A stretch of 64,000 nucleotides of DNA from Fasciolopsis buskii (Eukaryota; Platyhelminthes; Trematoda; Plagiorchiida; Fasciolidae). The stretch lies in assembly GCA_008360955.1 (NCBI GenBank), contig LUCM01004676.1:1-64000 (forward strand), given 5' to 3'. This document shows positions 35,351 to 46,621 of the stretch, piece after piece. Within the stretch, counting starts at the first letter, position 1. Every line of letters begins with the position of its first letter. The notes below the pieces were generated by a model. That model was not told the origin of the DNA. It saw only the letters and a list, made by a program, of their open reading frames with translations, and did not search any database. A program made the position numbers and the translations under genes.

Positions 35351-38300
35351 GATACATGAGTCAGAATCAATGTTTGATCGACGATCGATTGAAGAAACAA
35401 CGTTTGGCTTTACGACAGCTTACAACTGATGAATAGTTGCGCAAGAGCACACACGGATGCAAACTCGCCTTGGCACAAATACACATGTACTCACCTGACA
35501 CCTACGTATACGAATAAGATGCCATTTTACATGTTCGATAAATTGCAATGTATAGAGAAGTATGCACAGTCGGCAACAAACGACACGCAATCTACTCTAG
35601 GACAAGAAACCTACATATAAACATGCATGTGCATGTGTCTACGTGCTTACAACGAAATGAGCAATAAATTAATACTGGCGGATAGAGGAGTGCTAAATGG
35701 AAATCCCGTGATCTGCTTGCTTCTGGATTGTCAAAGATGAAATCGAAGTGCAATTCAAATCTAATAAGGAACGTTGTCGCGAAAATGTTGGCAAGTCAGC
35801 CAGCGCAAATTTACCTAATATGGTTTCACTTTGCAGTAGGCTTTCCTGGATTAAGATGTCATTACCGTGGTCATAAAACGCAATGGACCCTGGATTATAA
35901 GGTTTTTTTATTTTGTATGTTTTATTCAAGCAAAGTGTTTGCATAAAAACAATTCTGACGGAAAAAGTATGGAATGCAACTGCAATTTAATCAGCTTAAT
36001 GAATTTGTGAACGTGAAATTTGTTCAGTCATTCTGGTGTCGAAGCTGATCTGGAGGCACACTTACAGCTGCCCAGAGCAAATAAGTTCACCGTAGAATTT
36101 AATCATACGTTGTTTCATTCGTAAATATTAATAACAAACCTATGCGGGAGCCTGTACTGTTCTCGAAGTAGAATACAATTATAACAGTTTACTAAGCAAT
36201 GCTAAGCAAAGAGCAAAATTGTAGAGGTAAGTTATCGCGATTTTTAGTTTGGTTTTTATTCACGATTCGCATATTATGAGGAAATGATAGCTGAGATAGA
36301 AATTGATAGCCGCTAGGCATCTCCACAGACTGCGACGTCACCTATCATGAAAAACAGAGTAGCACAGCAGGGTGCAACAGACATAAGTTTGTTAAGACAC
36401 TGGATTAAATGTGGACCAAATATGGGTTACCTAATCTCAAACAGCTGGGACATACTACGTATTTGTTAAGAGTGATACCATAGATTACACAACGGCAGAA
36501 GCATTCACAGCACTCCTAGTGTAGCGGCACTGCGAGTGCGTTCATTCACACGCTAAGGAAGTCATGTATATTCATCACAATATTTACCGTACGGAGTTTC
36601 AGCCATTACATGGTACGTTTTTGTATAACTAATCTGACAATTAAATCCCCTCCATTGTGGCCACAGAAAGCCAAATAAACTGAACACTAAAACCCGGCTA
36701 GAAAGGACAAAGGATATTCCAAGATATCAGCTGCTTTGTGCAAGTAGATACCAGTCAACCGGGATGTTTTCTTAGGCTTCGTCATCCTCGTCGCGTTTCG
36801 TGATGAACTTTGGCGAATCAGTATTTTTCAGTAGTTTCCCTAATATTTTCATTTACTAACTATTCACTAACTCCCTTCACTTCAACAGAATTGATGTTAA
36901 ACATCTTCCAAGAATAGAACACAATTAAATAGAATTATCAAAAATAAACGTATCCGAATCCAAAACGCCGGGGATTTTACTCAAGCCTGCACAAACAAGC
37001 ATCATCCTCAATAAACGTGGTCGCACCCCACTAAGTAGCCACTGTGACATCTAAAGTGTTTCCGAAAGTAGCTCCATGAACTAGTGGTGTTAATGCTGAC
37101 AGTACCTTGTTTTTCCATGTAAAAATACAGGTGATTCAGCTAAAATATCGAAGATTCTCTTTGTTTATACAGATCGCTCTAGGGACACAAGACAGTCATT
37201 GGTGAAAACAGGTTACTTATTTAGTGTTCTAATTATTCGTTTTTTCTTAAACTATTTTAATTACCATCTAGTTGACTAGTAAATGGTTATCAGAGATACC
37301 ATAATACCGTGAAATCTCAATTAAAATTGAATTTATTTTGCTCTTGTAACACTTCTGACTGATGCCATTACACCTTCTTGAATCAATGTTTTAACATTCA
37401 CGGAAGAAAAAAGTGACAGTAGATACAAACGGGCATGTTGATACGCATATATGCAGAGTATAAAAGGGTACATTGGACAAGTGGTTTTTCGAAAGTGAGA
37501 ACAAACTGTCTCATTTTGAATCTAAAAACTTGATAGCAGGTCCAATGAACCAGAGCCTAGTGACTGTGTTCGATTGTTTACAAAACTCGTGATACCGTCA
37601 GTTACAGTTTTACTTCTCATGGTTTTGATTTTTTAGAAACCTTGGCATCATGAAACTGACAAAACTGGAAACTTTTCCTATAGCTTTACTTTAAATTTCT
37701 GTTTGCAAAATTTTAAAGCAATCGGACATTCCACCTGAATTCCAAATCAGAATTAACATAAATAATGAAGATTCAAAGAGTCAATGCAAAAGCAAATTGA
37801 TCAATTCTGCTGCCTCCAGTTAGTTGAGTTCGTTGTGAGTTAGTGTTTTTCAAATGTGCCTCTCTTTCGTATCTAACATGTGGTATTGATCTGCAGACGT
37901 CGATGGGTTAAAAACAAAATAATCTTATGCATATGATCAATTACCTGCAACCGTCCACATGAACAGCTAATGGCTCCGCATATCACTATTCTTTTTGACA
38001 AAGCCAACATTAATTTGTCCAGCAGTCATGAATTTTTATACAAAACGCTGGCCGTAAATATTTATCAATACGACCAGAGGCGGGAGCGCAGGATAGCGTT
38101 GTCATGCAGGAAAGAAGTATTCACATTGACTAGACTACTTTTATCATCGCAGTTCATCACAAGGAAGCTCACAGTCTCAGAAAACCATCGGATGATTCAT
38201 TTCAGAACCAAAAAGACAGACAATGAATAGCAAAAATATAAATTTCTAGTCACCTGAACAAATCTGAAGATACTGGTAAACTTAGAAGGCAAATTATGAC

Positions 38301-38843
38301 GAAAGAGCACACACTACGACGAGCAAAAATAGAGACCGCAGATCAAGGCCCCTCCTATCCCTTTAACAAAGTCGGAGTGCATCCACTATATATTGAATTA
38401 GTACTGCTAATAAATTCATTCTACCATGAAAATTATTTTGCGAAATTTGGAGTAGAGAAAAAAATATCAGGAGTCCTAATTTTGGACTTTCAAAAACCAA
38501 AACAGCATGCAGCAGCCGAGTTAGAAATGGTGAAGTCTATCGTTGGGAAACAAGGGATAGCAGCCGAAACCAACACATTTTGGATTAACAAAAACGAAGT
38601 TCTGATGAAATATGATCAAAGTATGGTATTCATCCGTTGAGGTAATCGGTAAATAGATGTGCAAAATATCCCCAGCCGTCGTAGTTTTAAATCAGTTGCC
38701 TCAATTTCAGCGGCAATTTGGTCACTGATGAAAACTACCTGTATGATAATGATAATATTAGAGACGGATTAACTTCTTATTTGTTCACTTTGTGGCACAA
38801 GTGCACTATTTCCTGATAAAGGCCGCGGTGATTAAAATGAGGC

Positions 38844-39080
38844 TTAGTGAAGATGAAAACAATGGTTGGAACAATAAAACCCGTAATATTGTCTAGCGAA
38901 TTTCACTAAGTTTACCCCTGGTCTACCTATGGTCGGTTTATTACTCGACCGGGAAGGACTGATCCGTGGCGAAGTGAGCCTCAGAAAACATATTCCGGGT
39001 TCCGAAAGGACATGGTAAGGTCCGGAATGAGGTTCATATATTTCACAATGCTGAAACTTCAAGGTCACTTCGGAGGTCAA
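38844..39080 (-). mobile_element. Possible Ty3/Gypsy integrase C-terminal remnant
   Basis: The minus-strand frame contains FQHCEIYEPHSGPYHVLSEP. This resembles the PxxGPYxVLxR motif found near the C-terminus of Gypsy integrases just before the IDRLKPA box. The latter box is not intact in this frame. The match is short and from memory, so it is tentative. Confidence 0.35.
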
Positions 39081-40056
39081 AAAGAGATGCTAATGCCAGT
39101 ATCACTATAAACGCAGAAGAAACAGAGGTAAATTTCTAAACACTTCTGGTTTCAGCCTACAGAGAAGGAAATATTCACCACTAAAATGCTAAGCTTGCAA
39201 AATGCTCCTATAATTTGTGATTTAAATGAATTTTAGTCACCACCGGACCTCTTGTAGATGTCGAAAATAGCAGCATTTTGGAAGTTGCTTTCTGAAGTTT
39301 TAGTAGGCAAATGATAGATATTCAACAGTGGATAAAACGATACTTAATTGTCATTATGTCTTTACAAGAATAATGTACATACCAAAACCATTAATCCAGT
39401 AAGATCCCTTTGTTCTACTTTCTCTCAGGCGGATTGTAGTCGATAGTATTTTGGATTCGGGTGTAATTAACAAAAGAAAAAAAGGGGAAAAACTTCCCAT
39501 CCCACAAACAATAAAACAACCGTATGAATTTCCCTGGTTACCGTTTTACTTATTGCGTTCGCCCATGCTCCAGTGTGAAAAAAACTTGGAAAGCCCGATT
39601 CGGACGCTTATATTTGAGCCAAAATGCGCAGGTCAGCAAAACTGATAGGTGCTGCATAACAGGACTCCTTATTTAAATCGGCAACTTGAATAGGCATAAG
39701 TTCATCAGATTTCAGTGGGCTTTCGATGAACTGGGGTACAGAGACCTATTATTTAAATCGATCGTTCATTCTAGTACGGAAACATCAGTTCTGCCTGCTA
39801 TCATAACATGGCTTTAATTTGCACCTTTTTTCATTTTATTGCAGCTTCTTATAGAAAAATCACCTACACTTCACAATGAACAAAACATGTGAGTTTTAAA
39901 CACGATTATATTGTTTGTTCAACTTAGACCCGTGACTTGAACCTTACAAGACATTAAGCCACGTGAGACCTGTGCCACTTCAAATCCAGTAGAAATAAGC
40001 GGTGAAAGGGGACCACAGCAACATAATCGAGGATCGATGCGTGGCTGTCGTGTTAC

Positions 40057-40062
40057 TATAAG
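40057..40062 (+). promoter_or_regulatory. TATA-like box upstream of the second HSP70
   Basis: The sequence tataag lies 46 bases before the ATG at 40108, a plausible distance for a gene with a very short 5' leader. No transcript evidence is available. Confidence 0.2.
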
Positions 40063-40107
40063 AACAAGTAGGATCTTCATCTGCGTCATTCTCACATTTA
40101 TTGAATC

Positions 40108-41670
40108 ATGCCTAATGCTGTCGGCATCGATTTGGGATTTACGAAGTGCTGCATCGCTGTCATAAACGGTGATGATACCATAGCAGTTCCAGTCAACGGT
40201 GATGAAATTTCGATGCCCAGTGTGGTTGCTTACACTAATTCGAAATGCGTAGTTGGCAGTGCAGCTTTATTGCAAGCTCCTTTGAATTTGAAACATACAA
40301 TAAGTGGTGTGAAGTATCTTATAGGTCGACCATTCACAAGTTTGCCCACTTTCAATGACAAATACCGGACATTCTCACTAATTAATATTGAAAACTGGCC
40401 ATACGTAACTGTTGAGCGTCAGAATCAAATCAAAAGAATCAGTCCCTTACAAATAATGGCTCTGATACTGTTAGCGCTGAAGCGAGACGCGGAAACATAC
40501 TTGGATGAAACAGTTACCGATGTGGTGTTGGCTGTACCTGCGATATTCACCCACGCCCAAAGATGTGCCGCAAAAGATGCAGCTTCGTTGGCTGGATTTC
40601 AACGGATCACCTTGATCAACGAGTCGACCGCTGCGGCCTTGGCCTACGTAATGGAGAACGATCAAGAATGTGAGAACAAGCGAATTCTAATATTTGATCT
40701 GGGTGGTGGAAAATTTTGCGCCTCTGTGATCGAACTTGATTTGGACATAATTGAAGTACTTTCCACGTCGGGAAGCGAAAGATTGGGTGGAAATGCGTAT
40801 GACGATATGATTATGGCGGACATATTGAAACGTTTTTTCAGTATTCACCCTGACTGTGATGAACAGTCCGTAGAACCGAGTGCTTTCTATCGCCTCAAGA
40901 TTGAATGCGAAAAAGTGAAGCAGATATTGAATAATTTTATGGAAGTACGAGTCTTTGTGAGCAGTTTTGTCGACCACATTGATTTGGACGTGACAGTGAG
41001 TCGAGAACAGTTTGAGGAAATAACCGGCTGTTTGTGGAATCAAACTGCCGCGTGTGTAAGGAGTGCCCTGGATGATGCACATTTAATGGAAACTGATCTG
41101 GATAAAATTGTTCTAGTGGGTGGGTTAGTAAACATGTGGATGGTTTTGGATGGCATTCGCAAAATGTTCCCGAGTACCCCTGTCCATAGCCCGCTGGATG
41201 GTCACACCGTGGTGGCTTGTGGTGCAGCTGCCTATGCCGCGCATTTGAACGGATGCAGAATGAAATGGAAACTTCTTGACTGTACAGCTCGTTCATTTGG
41301 GATTCGTTTGTACGACCAGTCATTGATGAAAGTGTTTCCCCGGAGTGCGGTCATTCCCAATGAAAGAACTATTACGCAAAATACAGTAATCGATAATCAG
41401 ACAAGCATACTTGTCTCCGTGTACGAAGGTGAGCAAACAACGGACGACAGTAATTTGCTTGGTAGCTATATACTAAGAAATTTGAGGCCTAAATCACGTG
41501 GAGAATTGGCGGTCGATTTAAAATTCGTACTCGACCAAGAGGGAATGTTCACCTTGACAGCCACTGAGAAAGGAACTGGAAATGTTTTGTCAGTTGAAAC
41601 CACGGAAAAGAGGTACATGAAAAGAGGGGAGTTTGAGTGGCTTGGGGCTGATGCCGTCACACTCACCTGA
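40108..41670 (+). CDS. Divergent HSP70-family protein, lidless, probable pseudo-ATPase
   Basis: A single open frame of 520 codons covers the whole HSP70 nucleotide-binding domain, linker and substrate-binding beta domain. The fold is clear: VGIDLGFTKC (5-14), VKYLIGR (68-74), LAVPAIFTHAQR (141-152), NESTAAALAY (171-180), IFDLGGGKFC (195-204), LVGG (336-339) and VSVYEGEQ (436-443). Key residues are changed. Relative to HSC70, T13 is F11, T204 is K202, D206 is C204, the adenosine motif GGSTRIP is GGLVNMW, and NPDEAVA has become DGHTVVA. K69, E172 and D197 remain. The linker is KLLDCT (388-393). The protein stops at 520, where the helical lid should begin, and has no EEVD. The frame is intact despite these losses, so it is probably expressed and binds nucleotide poorly or not at all. 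A recent pseudogene cannot be excluded. Confidence 0.93.
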   Translation: MPNAVGIDLGFTKCCIAVINGDDTIAVPVNGDEISMPSVVAYTNSKCVVGSAALLQAPLNLKHTISGVKYLIGRPFTSLPTFNDKYRTFSLINIENWPYVTVERQNQIKRISPLQIMALILLALKRDAETYLDETVTDVVLAVPAIFTHAQRCAAKDAASLAGFQRITLINESTAAALAYVMENDQECENKRILIFDLGGGKFCASVIELDLDIIEVLSTSGSERLGGNAYDDMIMADILKRFFSIHPDCDEQSVEPSAFYRLKIECEKVKQILNNFMEVRVFVSSFVDHIDLDVTVSREQFEEITGCLWNQTAACVRSALDDAHLMETDLDKIVLVGGLVNMWMVLDGIRKMFPSTPVHSPLDGHTVVACGAAAYAAHLNGCRMKWKLLDCTARSFGIRLYDQSLMKVFPRSAVIPNERTITQNTVIDNQTSILVSVYEGEQTTDDSNLLGSYILRNLRPKSRGELAVDLKFVLDQEGMFTLTATEKGTGNVLSVETTEKRYMKRGEFEWLGADAVTLT

Positions 41671-42294
41671 TGACTGTTTTATGTATTGATAAGCAAAAGT
41701 TTAAAAAGTCGTATGCGAAATTGCCACTTATTCAGACGCCAATTTTGACGGTCGAAGAAGCAGTGCAGATAGTAACGCATAAGTTAGTCAGCGAATCAGA
41801 AATATTCCATGTTTCATTACTATTCCACGGACCATTGTTTGGCTATCCAGCTGGCTATTTCAGATGTCAAGTTACACTACTCAGTTGATGTATTATTCAC
41901 ACTACTCTGCTCAGTGTCCGAACCATGTATATCTGCGTTTATAAATACATTTGATGAGTTTCTCAATCGATATACCGTGTTTTCAACATTGGAAATTGCC
42001 CGGAGCATCTCTGAATTATCGCCATATATGTAAAAAAGTCAGAATCAACTTTATGAGTGTATGAATACAAGTAACAACCCTGTTTGCATCCAACATAGTA
42101 GAAAGGCTTTAAATTATGCATGTCAGAGATGAGTGCATTAAAATTGCAAGTGGAAGCCGCTAAGGAGCAACAAACGAAGGGCTATGATCCAAAGGACTGA
42201 ATTTTGTAGTAAAACTTAAACACTAGGTCGTAAAATGTTAGTTGTGATAATGAGCCGTATAGTAACAAACCACTGCCTATTGCAAAATCGACCA

Positions 42295-42366
42295 GTGGGC
42301 CTGAGATTCAAACCAGTGATCAATTTTGTAGCGGCAGACACTTAAATCACTTGACCACTACCTACC
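42295..42366 (-). repeat. tRNA-derived SINE head (candidate)
   Basis: The minus strand has TAGTGGTCAAGTGA (42360-42347, A-box-like) and TGGTTTGAATCTCAGG (42315-42300, B-box-like) at the spacing of a serine-type tRNA. No clean cloverleaf forms. Confidence 0.5.
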
Positions 42367-43719
42367 AAGTTAAACTTATTGAAAATTTCATCAATTACTT
42401 TATCAGTAATCATCAAGCCCAGCCACATATTGCCACGATGTTGTGAAGCACACCCATAAGACAGACTATCATTGTGAAAGTTCAGCCAGCTGATGTTATT
42501 GATAAAATGTGTTATATAGCCATAGAAGATCACTTCAATAAAAGCGGTCCAGCCTGGTCTGCCTCTTGTGACAGTTTGACGGTTTTCCGACGCGCAACAA
42601 ATCTGAGAATCTATTGGAGAATGGGCAATCCTTTGTAACATACTGGTGCTCCTCTAAGCAGCTTCACTTCTCTGACTTAAATTTGAAGTAACACAAAGCG
42701 TTTCTAACTTAGAATATGCAGCTTTTCAAAAAAATAGCGCCTGTCATAGCGATGAACGATGGTGTTATCACCTCAATCTTCCAACTTACACGTATCCGTG
42801 GAAGAACTTACGATTCTTAACGGAGGTGTTCAGAACATACAGTCTACCGCGTTACTATCACTTCCTGGCTCATTAATTTACCACAGCTAAACCTATGCAA
42901 ATGACCGAATTCGATCCTCACATATTTTGCGTCCACCTAGTTCCAGCAGCAAAAGTGCCTGCTTTCAACATGAGTACTTTCGATTCGCGTTTGCTGACAA
43001 TCGTACAACTTCACATTGTGTATTTGCTCAACGCTGCAGCGTCTCTTCTTGGCGCCTATGACGTCACTTATGCCGCTCGCATACTTCGCGTTTAGATACT
43101 ACGGTAAAACAGGATAGAAATTTGTAATTTCTGACTGAATTTCTTTTTGTTTCATACGGCCAATGGCTAGTAATTGATGAAACGAATTAGATGACTGGCG
43201 AATCTCCCACATATGGATGGTCAAGTTTTCGACAAGCACACAGACTCAACTGAATCCTAATTAAATTCAGAAGCATTTTTCTCGGTCACGACAAACATCT
43301 GATCAACATGAATGTTCTCCGGTGGCAAATGGAGGAGCAGTGTGCGAGTGGTATGAGGATAATTGGTCACCTTAAAGTTCACCCATACATTGGGTGACGC
43401 CAGAATGTGTAGCTGAAAAAGTGGCAAAGAAAGAAAAACATAAGAGTTTTGAGTGCTAACGTCACGATCAAATTAGCGGACTAACAAGCTGGTTGTGACA
43501 AGACGATCTGTGGTTGTTTTAGCTATGTTAATAGCTATAGCTAAGGTAAAAATTGGTTAGCTGTCAGAAACGGACTATTACGGAATAGGATGGAATTTTG
43601 TGTATTTATCAACCCTATCTGGAAATATTTGAGTGAAATCCAACTTTGTTCTAGTTCAGTTTCTATTGTCAAACGCAGTAATTTAATAGTCTTAAAGTAA
43701 ATCCATCTGCCTATTTTCT

Positions 43720-43782
43720 CCTGAGCCGACTCAAACTCAGCTTAACCCGTTAGGCTGTCACTTACCCACTTGACCACTCATA
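43720..43782 (-). repeat. tRNA-derived SINE head (candidate)
   Basis: The minus strand has TGAGTGGTCAAGTGGGTAAG (43780-43761), a good A box sharing GTGGTCAAGTG with the copy at 42.3 kb. GAGTTTGAGTCGGCTC (43738-43723) is a B-box-like string. Confidence 0.5.
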
Positions 43783-46456
43783 ACAGACAGGGCAACTCAC
43801 CTCACAAACTCACATGACGGCCCAGTCAATCGTTCAAGGCCTGCTGCTAATGGATGACTATTAGATACCAGCAGGAACTGGTCACATGCTTCAGTCTATG
43901 GTCGGGTCCTAGTCTGTGCATGTAAACGCATTGGTAAGAATATGCTAAGTGAATGTTTTGGCATGCGGGGTGCACCACAGTAGCTTGTTTGTCTGCGGCT
44001 GCTTGAAACTGAGCTGCTTGTTTAATGTCTGTATTTGGTGGTTTAATAAAGCAAATAATCCTAGTTAACAAGGACTCTGAAAATTAAATTTGAGCGTCTT
44101 GGAAACTGGACAGATCTCTTACGGAGACCGAAATGGGAATGAGTCAACACATCTCATAAAATTGGCAAGTGCCTTTCTCAACGAAATGCAGGTTTAAAAG
44201 GATAGAATCAGTAATCAGGTAGGCATTTCCTGCTTATATCAGTGGTCAACATGCTTCAGTTAGTTTATTTGTTATGATAACATGCTAACTGGCGAAGATA
44301 GGAATACACTAGACACGACGTTTGGTTGAGATCGTAGTGGAGTGAAAATTTTTGAACCAGTTATTTGATATAAACGACGCCAAGTTTAGCGAGTAAACCA
44401 GCCTCAGATGCGTTAGCATGTCTTCCTGTCCTAATACAGCTTATTGATCTGACTTGGTCATTTAACGGGTTTTAATGTAGAACAATGCTATGTGGATCAA
44501 ATTCGAGTCTCCTCACCTCTTAACCCGAAAACATTTCATCTGTCCTTCCAAGAAATAATCAAATTTGCACTTTACTTTCTACGTTGCCAAATTTTAACAT
44601 GGATTCTCCATGCAGAAATACTGATAAATTAGTCCGATTTGCTGAAAACCAAGAAAACCAAGTTTTATTGCACTCGATAAAGTTCAGTGACAAATGACAG
44701 TTATAATCAAAATTACGCTAAAGCAGGTTGTTTGGCAACACCGATATGAGATTTAGTTAAATGGTCATGCTTTCCGAGTGAGATTGATTGTAAATGAGTG
44801 GAGGTGTGTCGCTCAATCTGGCACTTTTAAAAAGACCGAAATACAGAATTACGAAATCTAGCTATAGACAAGGATGATTAGTTGCCTGTGTTTGACACAG
44901 GAAGAAAGTTACTAGAGAAGAAGCCACGGAGATAGACTACGAAGGAACTTCTCCCACAGTAGTAGTGGTAGGAAAGGAGTAGTGAAGCAATCGCTAGACG
45001 ATATTCTGATTTGATCAGACTCCACAGTTTTAACCTAATGTCGTTCCGATGGACAGGTGCGGGCAACAAGTAAATTTGATCAATTTTTCGAAGCCTTCCC
45101 GTGATCATGCAGGTGTTCTGTGTTTCTTAGCAAATTTGGACTCGATCAAAAGCTAGAATTTTTCTGCTGACAAAGGAATGTGCTGCCTCACCACTCCGTC
45201 TATTTGGCTGATTAACTGAGTCTGACAACTTTGATTATCTTTTGCCAAACCTTTTACATAGAAAATCCCGCATGGTGTGAAGCAACAACAGTTTACAAAT
45301 AAAATTAGATTCACCCACTGCGACTGGAGTCCAAATCCATGAAGATCACCACCCAGTTTTGAATCCAGCAACTGTGACTGCAGGTTGTTCTTGGCCCATG
45401 GAGGATCCACAGCATCTTCAATTACACTGATCCACGTTTTCAGCTAACCACCAAGGAAACATTGCTATTTTCAACAGGTTGTGGAATGCAAGATTTTTGG
45501 AAACACTTTCATTTCTGTACCGAACAATGGCAATTGAATTCCTTGGGCAAATAGACAGTCACAGATTACCGAAAAATAATGTTCTAATTCAGCTGATAAA
45601 GGTCCGTTGTTTCCAGGATGTCAGCAGGATTCGTCACAAACAGCGGTTATTGAACACTTCTATATTTCTTATATTCTCCATTCCAGTAACCGGGTTTAGC
45701 ACCCAAAAGTGATGCCGGCATGGTCAACGGCTCGAAAGACACCGAGTCCAGATCCCAGTTATGGACTGATGGGATAATCTGGACACCTGGATAACCATAT
45801 TGATCATGAAATCGCCAGCACAGTTGCTTAGTAAGAGAGAAAACGGACAACCGCGTGTCATACCCGAATGAATAGCAAAATCCGAAGATTCCGCATTGTG
45901 AATTTGATTTCGTCAGGTAGCAAACTAGTAGAAAGCCCTCAGGATTCTCGAAATCTTTTCAGGCATCCGATTAGCCCCTGTTAAGTACGTACTCGCAATT
46001 AACCATATCAAAAGCGACGGGGAAATCAACTGCTGGAGTGGGTCTCTAAGTTTTAGCTAGTTAACAATACTAGGATTATTGTTGATTTTTGAGAAATGCA
46101 GCCTTTGCCATGTCTCAGATCTCTAGAGTTTATCTAGTGCGATGATCTCGCGCAGCCGAAAACCAATTAAGAATCAAAACAGATTTTTGTGACGACATTA
46201 GGCAGACACATATCTTAGTGGTTCTTGCAAACCGTTCTGTTGCCTTTCTTGGGAATGAATACCAGAATAGAGATACTCCAATCCCTTATACATTTTCCAC
46301 TAATTCTTCATCCAAATTTCATCCGCTAGCATACTGGTGGTAGTTTTCAACCATGTTGCTATTGAACCAAATAGCACGTCCCGCTTTTTCGGCGTCCGCA
46401 AGGCAGCAAAACTTAGCAAACTTCGTAGTAGCTTTCTTGAGTGCACAGACTAACAG

Positions 46457-46621
46457 AGCCTAAAGGGTGAGCGCAACAAGAGGTGGTCTGTACCATTCAC
46501 GTTTACTGAAAATGCGCCCAAGAAGCCTGAAAAACTTCGACAGACAAACCGCAAGGAGATCTTAAAAGAATATGATCGATCCCGTTTGAATGTCATGTTA
46601 TTAGATGTTTTCTGGAACAGT
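46457..46621 (+). CDS. Candidate exon of an unidentified plus-strand gene
   Basis: Between the acceptor-like gactaacag and the strong donor AACAGT|gtaagt lie exactly 55 codons open in phase 0 at both ends. They include RWSVPFTFTEN, KKPEKLRQTNRKEILKEYDR and LLDVFWNS. The basic, helix-forming composition is protein-like and better than the other five frames. I do not recognise the family. The acceptor lacks a strong pyrimidine tract. A similar phase-0 segment lies at 51537-51653. Confidence 0.28.

Larger units (their letters stand above)
35351..40107. other. Intergenic region between two divergent HSP70 genes
   Basis: I looked for heat-shock elements (alternating GAA/TTC) next to both starts and saw no convincing array. 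A possible short 5' UTR intron of the minus-strand gene runs from GTCAG|gtgagt (35494) to catcag (35426). A candidate Gypsy remnant lies at 38844-39080. The 114-codon plus-strand frame at 38296-38640 is unrecognised. Confidence 0.5.
41671..46456. other. No confirmed gene; two SINE heads and weak exon-like segments
   Basis: Two tRNA-like SINE heads are listed separately. Minus-strand open segments at about 45647-45850 (HDQYGYPGVQIIPSVHNW), 45300-45445 (DPPWAKNNLQSQLLDSKLGG) and 43268-43420 (good acceptor cactttttcag, then LHILASPNVWVNFKVTN to a TAG) could be exons of one gene. The phases of the first two do not join convincingly, so they are not given as CDS. Confidence 0.35.

Noticed and set aside
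36780..36852. A short minus-strand acidic C-terminus-like segment (KFITKRDEDDEA, stop) after an acceptor-like aatattag
   Set aside because: Only 23 codons, with no compatible upstream exon; too short to support.
41670..41888. A short frame starting one base upstream of the divergent HSP70 gene's final base, considered as a frameshifted lid
   Set aside because: No HSP70 lid motifs are recognisable in it, so a simple frameshift does not explain the truncation.
42342..42641. A minus-strand frame (FIEVIFYGYITHFINNISWL...) considered as an exon ending at gtaggt
   Set aside because: The supposed donor lies within the tRNA-like A box of a SINE head, so the boundary is not credible.
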